From assembly GCF_022201045.2 (NCBI RefSeq), contig NC_068559.1, positions 24,807,501 to 24,871,500 of the forward strand: 64,000 bases of DNA, written 5' to 3'. Position 1 is the stretch's first letter, and each line of letters opens with the position of its first letter. Below the pieces are notes generated by a model. The model made no database searches, was not told the origin of the DNA, and worked only from the letters and a program-made list of their open reading frames with translations. This DNA comes from Citrus sinensis. Lineage: Eukaryota; Streptophyta; Magnoliopsida; Sapindales; Rutaceae. The position numbers were made by a program, and so were the translations under genes. Of this stretch, positions 63,120 to 64,000 are shown piece after piece.

Positions 63120-63995
63120 TTAAAAATTCTGTTTGCCCTCAAACACATCACCAAATTGCCAATGCGGCGGTGCAACATCATCAAATTGAACCATTTTGCC
63201 ATCACTGGTAGTGACTTGAAATGACAAGCTTTGCCCTAGTAATTGTGCAGAAGTTTGCCAGTTCTGGCCCCAGTTTCGCGACATTTGTATCCAACCCGTG
63301 CTTGATCCTTTAATCTTCACATCAATCACCTCACCAGCACCCCCAACATTGTACACTAAAACAAGTATCCAATAAGGATTCCCATGCATTTCAAACATAA
63401 CCCCTCCAGATTTAACGCAAGACACTCTTCGGTACAAGACAGGGACAAAGCCACCTTTGTACTCTGCAATTTTTCGGAACATGGGTTGTGACAAATCAAA
63501 GTGTTTCAGGGGAGGATTGCACCAATTTTCATGGGGTTTGCTGTAATTCGGAGGGCAAAAATTTGTCGCAGTTACGCCAATAGCACCCGCCCCCTTCAGG
63601 CACCATTTGGAGTTATAGCACACGATTTGATAACAGGCGCCGCAAGTTCGGCCATTGTTGAAAAGAGCTGTGCTTAAAGCTGTTGTCTCGAGGCCATACC
63701 CTTGTTTAAATAGGTCTCCGTAGCCACAAGCTCCGTCTGCATGGATGTTACGTGCAAAATGAAAACGAAATTAATGGTTCAATTTCTCAGGATTGCAAGC
63801 TATGTTTCTGAAAAAGAAAAGGAAAGAAAAATCTCGACATCGAGGTTGAAGTAATTTACACATTGTTTCATTGCCAGCCATGTCACCGTAAAACGTTGCA
63901 TGTGCGGGACTCCACTCAGTTAACGTTGAAGCTGAGCTAAAGAGGTTCAGCGCCATAGCCATTAATAAAAGAATAGACCCCTCACGGCCGGCCAT
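63120..63995 (-). CDS. Alpha-expansin
   Basis: Two minus-strand exons, 63995-63860 and 63736-63120; 250 residues, the normal alpha-expansin length. A signal peptide (about 1-24) precedes [11 protein letters not shown]. Domain 1 carries [32 protein letters not shown] and the GH45-like HFD triad (124-126). Domain 2 carries [16 protein letters not shown], the binding stretch [28 protein letters not shown] and WQFGDVFEG. Expansins loosen cell walls non-hydrolytically at acid pH. The donor is ATGT|GTAAAT, giving ETMYGACGYG where most family members have GTMGGACGYG; domain 2 also departs from consensus, so it is a divergent member. The second intron common in EXPA genes is absent. Its position suggests EXPA10, but sequence divergence makes subgroup assignment unsafe. 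The promoter lies beyond the window. Confidence 0.92.
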
Positions 63996-64000
63996 TTATT

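Overview
This is plant nuclear DNA: intron-rich genes with GT-AG introns, AT-rich spacers, an isolated eukaryotic tRNA gene and several classes of plant transposon. Gene content and order point to a woody eudicot. Citrus or another member of the Sapindales is my guess, but nothing in the sequence proves it. Apart from the degenerate elements, the genes look intact and belong to known families.

Layout. 1-6.5 kb is repeat-rich: a MITE-like element, a 5'-truncated LINE with a clear 17-bp target-site duplication, an LTR-like fragment and a second LINE remnant. 6.6-8.3 kb holds a two-exon CYP78A P450 (+), close to KLUH/CYP78A5. 8.3-15.3 kb is AT-rich spacer with two inverted-repeat elements. 15.3-25.1 kb is an 18-exon STE20/Hippo-class kinase (+, SIK1-like). 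26-27.2 kb has a dead PPR fragment and a 22-23-bp tandem repeat, followed by tRNA-Ala(UGC) and a five-exon organellar RimP-like gene (+, 27.5-29.5 kb). 30.6-36.4 kb is a complete but dead Ty3/gypsy retrotransposon (-). 37.5-42.2 kb is an eight-exon QUASIMODO2-like Golgi methyltransferase (-), then the single-exon KTI12/DRL1 Elongator-associated gene (-, 44.1-45.0 kb). 47.7-48.6 kb is a short three-exon NAC gene (-), 49.4-52.5 kb a nine-exon CobW/ZNG1-type metal GTPase (-), 53.2 kb a broken RPS23 fragment (+), 56.9-61.1 kb a 13-exon GH1 beta-glucosidase (+, BGLU40-like), 61.4-62.6 kb a non-autonomous Mutator-like element with a 10-bp target duplication, and 63.1-64.0 kb an alpha-expansin (-).

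How the genes relate. They are not one pathway. Several concern growth and cell walls (CYP78A, QUL, expansin, SIK1, DRL1), but plant gene order normally carries no operon meaning. The order matches, as I recall, three paralogous segments of Arabidopsis chromosome 1 (CYP78A5-QUL1-DRL1; RimP-SIK1; CobW-BGLU40-EXPA10), so the window looks like a less fractionated ancestral block.

Most worth checking: repeated GT-[MFV] motifs around the SIK1 kinase domain that resemble MOB1-docking motifs of animal MST1/2; an apparent GA-AG intron in the QUL gene; two textbook transposon insertions with exact target duplications; and a retrotransposon killed largely by C-to-T nonsense changes. I reconstructed the exon structures by hand from splice dinucleotides and reading-frame phase. 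All listed multi-exon CDS sum to whole codon numbers.
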